From Alphaproteobacteria bacterium (GTDB taxonomy: Bacteria; Pseudomonadota; Alphaproteobacteria; Sphingomonadales; Rhodothalassiaceae), in NCBI GenBank assembly GCA_003694205.1, contig RFKS01000038.1, positions 1 through 15,957 of the forward strand: a stretch of DNA of 15,957 nt, in the 5' to 3' direction. This document shows positions 15,167 through 15,957 of the stretch, in pieces. The translations under genes and the position numbers were made by a program. Numbering within the stretch: position 1 is the stretch's first letter; each line of letters opens with the position of its first letter. Below the pieces are notes generated by a model. It worked only from the letters and a program-made list of their open reading frames with translations. It did no database searches and had not been told where the DNA came from.

Positions 15167-15469
15167 ATGGGACAGGTCACCGTCAGCGTCAATGATCAGA
15201 CCTACACGCTCGCCTGCCGCGACGGCGACGAATCGCGGCTTGCGGCGCTGGCCGCGGTGGTCGACGAGAAGGCACGGGCTCTTGCCGCGCGGCTCGGACA
15301 GGTCGGCGAGGCGCGCCTGATGCTTATGGTGGCCCTGCTGCTCGCCGACGAGGTGCGCGACCTTCACGAGCGCGGCCCCGGTGCGGGCATCGAGAGCAAG
15401 GCGATAGCCATTCTCGAGCGGGCCGCACTGCGGCTCGAGGGGATTGCCGCCGGCGGACGGAACACCTAG
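15167..15469 (+). CDS. zapA: Cell division protein ZapA
   Basis: ZapA is a small cytoplasmic protein that binds FtsZ and cross-links protofilaments at the division ring. The 100-aa product starts MGQVTVSVNDQTYTLACRDG, the N-terminal beta-hairpin domain. DESRLAALAAVVDEKARALA (about 20-40) and the LGQVGEARLMLMVALLLADEV helix follow, then a tail that ends AILERAALRLEGIA. These are standard ZapA features and length. The ATG at 15167 with upstream AGGCTGAGG is preferred over an in-frame ATG at 15071 inside the preceding gene. It lies 4 bp after the small coiled-coil gene and directly upstream of a 6S RNA, a common alphaproteobacterial order. Confidence 0.92.
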   Translation: MGQVTVSVNDQTYTLACRDGDESRLAALAAVVDEKARALAARLGQVGEARLMLMVALLLADEVRDLHERGPGAGIESKAIAILERAALRLEGIAAGGRNT

Positions 15470-15479
15470 ATCTGTCGGT

Positions 15480-15626
15480 GGCGGGCACTGCCTGGTGCGT
15501 GCGGCGATTGTGGATCCCTGGGGCGACATGATCCGAAAGGGAGCTGTCACTGGCCGGACCCAGGTTCGGTTATCACGGCGCCCACCTGGTGCCTGAGGCG
15601 CCAGCGGATTCGACGGTGCCCACGGC
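15480..15626 (+). ncRNA. ssrS: 6S RNA (RNA polymerase-binding regulator)
   Basis: 6S RNA mimics an open promoter and binds sigma-70 RNA polymerase. It lies just after zapA, its usual position. GCGGGCAC (15481-15488) pairs with GTGCCCAC (15616-15623), one mismatch, as the closing stem. Inside are stretches I recognise from alphaproteobacterial 6S RNAs: TGCCTGGTGCGTG, GATCCCTGGGGCGACAT, AAGGGAGCTGTC, GGTTCGGTTATCACGGCGCC and CACCTG. The sequence has no coding potential on the plus strand. Exact ends are estimated. The gene usually found next (5-formyltetrahydrofolate cyclo-ligase) is not within the window. Confidence 0.75.
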
Positions 15627-15629
15627 CAC

Positions 15630-15650
15630 GGCGGTCCCGCCACCCTTCTT
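15630..15650 (+). terminator. Weak terminator-like hairpin after 6S RNA
   Basis: GGCGG (15630-15634) and CCGCC (15637-15641) form a 5-bp stem followed by ACCCTTCTT. The U tract is interrupted, so this is a weak call supported mainly by its position. Confidence 0.35.
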
Positions 15651-15700
15651 GTCCCAGCCGGAATCGTCATCCCTCCCCCGGGACGCGCGCCGTTCCTCCA

Positions 15701-15813
15701 TCGACGAGCACGGGACGAACGAAACCTGAGCAATATCCGTTCGCGCTGAGGAGGGCCGAAGGCCCCTCTCGAAGCGCGGCAGCGCCGCCGTTCGCCCTTC
15801 GACAAGCTCAGGG
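15701..15813. repeat. Intergenic repeat, copy 1
   Basis: Matches copy 2 at a constant offset of 144 bp. The last 91 bp (15723-15813) differ from copy 2 at a single base (G15794 versus A15938); the first 22 bp are less alike. It contains a hairpin GAGGGCC/GGCCCCTC (15751-15768, one bulge) and most of the palindrome listed separately. Such elements, typically containing TTCGACAAGCTCAGGG, are common between genes in alphaproteobacteria. Confidence 0.85.
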
Positions 15814-15820
15814 CGAACGG
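15788..15820. repeat. Palindrome with 11-bp perfect stem, REP-like
   Basis: CCGTTCGCCCT (15788-15798) and AGGGCGAACGG (15810-15820) are perfect inverted copies around TCGACAAGCTC. The second repeat copy carries the same element but is cut by the window edge and has one base change in the stem. Confidence 0.8.
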
Positions 15821-15844
15821 AAATTCTCTTTCTTCACTCGCCCT

Positions 15845-15957
15845 TCGACGAGCACGAGGCGACCGGAACCTGAGCAATATCCGTTCGCGCTGAGGAGGGC
15901 CGAAGGCCCCTCTCGAAGCGCGGCAGCGCCGCCGTTCACCCTTCGACAAGCTCAGGG
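15845..15957. repeat. Intergenic repeat, copy 2, running to the window edge
   Basis: Second copy of the repeat at 15701-15813, 144 bp downstream and continuing past the window. The spacer between them (15814-15844) includes CTCGCCCTTCG, resembling another half of the palindrome. There is no transposase, and nothing else is visible between the 6S RNA region and the end. Confidence 0.85.

Noticed and set aside
15089..15949. 286-codon minus-strand open frame across zapA, 6S RNA and the repeats
   Set aside because: It is antisense to zapA and the 6S RNA and its N-terminus is just the translated repeat (FALSLSKGERRR twice). It is a by-product of GC-rich repeats, not a gene.
15701..15957. CRISPR array or insertion-sequence ends
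   Set aside because: The repeat units are about 113 bp with a 31-bp spacer, only two copies, and contain internal palindromes. There are no short regular repeats, cas genes or transposase.

Overview
The window reads as chromosomal DNA of a high-GC alphaproteobacterium. The evidence is the gene order (tkt-gap-pgk and fba-thiE near EF-P, an inositol monophosphatase and MotA/OmpA-type envelope genes), a divergent small coiled-coil gene plus zapA followed by a 6S RNA of alphaproteobacterial type, and strong G/C third-position bias. I cannot place it in a genus from sequence alone. No plasmid, phage, transposase or CRISPR content is visible.

Layout. Positions 1-334 hold the C-terminal part of a CCA tRNA nucleotidyltransferase (+). 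It runs into the antisense strand of an OmpA/MotB-type gene without either natural gene end, an abnormal junction within about 299-334. Positions about 299-4632 (-) form an apparent transcription unit read from right to left: efp, inositol monophosphatase, small exported OmpA-like protein, MotA/TolQ-like protein and MotB/OmpA-like protein. Four of the five genes meet at TGATG- or ATGA-type overlaps. A short divergent region (4633-4806) leads to a hexapeptide-repeat acyltransferase gene (+). That gene ends in a 10-bp convergent overlap with thiE, the distal gene of an fba-thiE pair (-).

Positions 6902-7257 form a regulatory region carrying a consensus sigma-54 promoter and an upstream 31-bp imperfect palindrome. 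It drives a CHASE3-like/HAMP chemoreceptor (+), followed by a terminator and an OprO/OprP-type porin (+). Positions 10427-14688 (-) are tkt-gap-pgk. A divergent region with an inverted repeat separates tkt from the small coiled-coil gene and zapA (+). 6S RNA follows zapA. The window ends in two copies of a 113-bp repeat with a 144-bp period, containing an 11-bp-stem palindrome.

How the genes work together. tkt, gap, pgk and fba encode enzymes of lower glycolysis/gluconeogenesis and the non-oxidative pentose phosphate pathway. No prk or rubisco gene is present, so a Calvin-cycle role cannot be inferred. thiE makes thiamine phosphate, the precursor of the transketolase cofactor, which gives a metabolic reason for linkage. 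The MotA-like and MotB-like proteins look like an ion-driven, peptidoglycan-anchored inner-membrane unit, with an acidic residue at the MotB proton-site position and long coiled coils, but without flagellar neighbours. This is the best candidate here for an under-described system. The chemoreceptor-porin pair lies between pgk and fba, which are usually adjacent in related genomes as I remember them.
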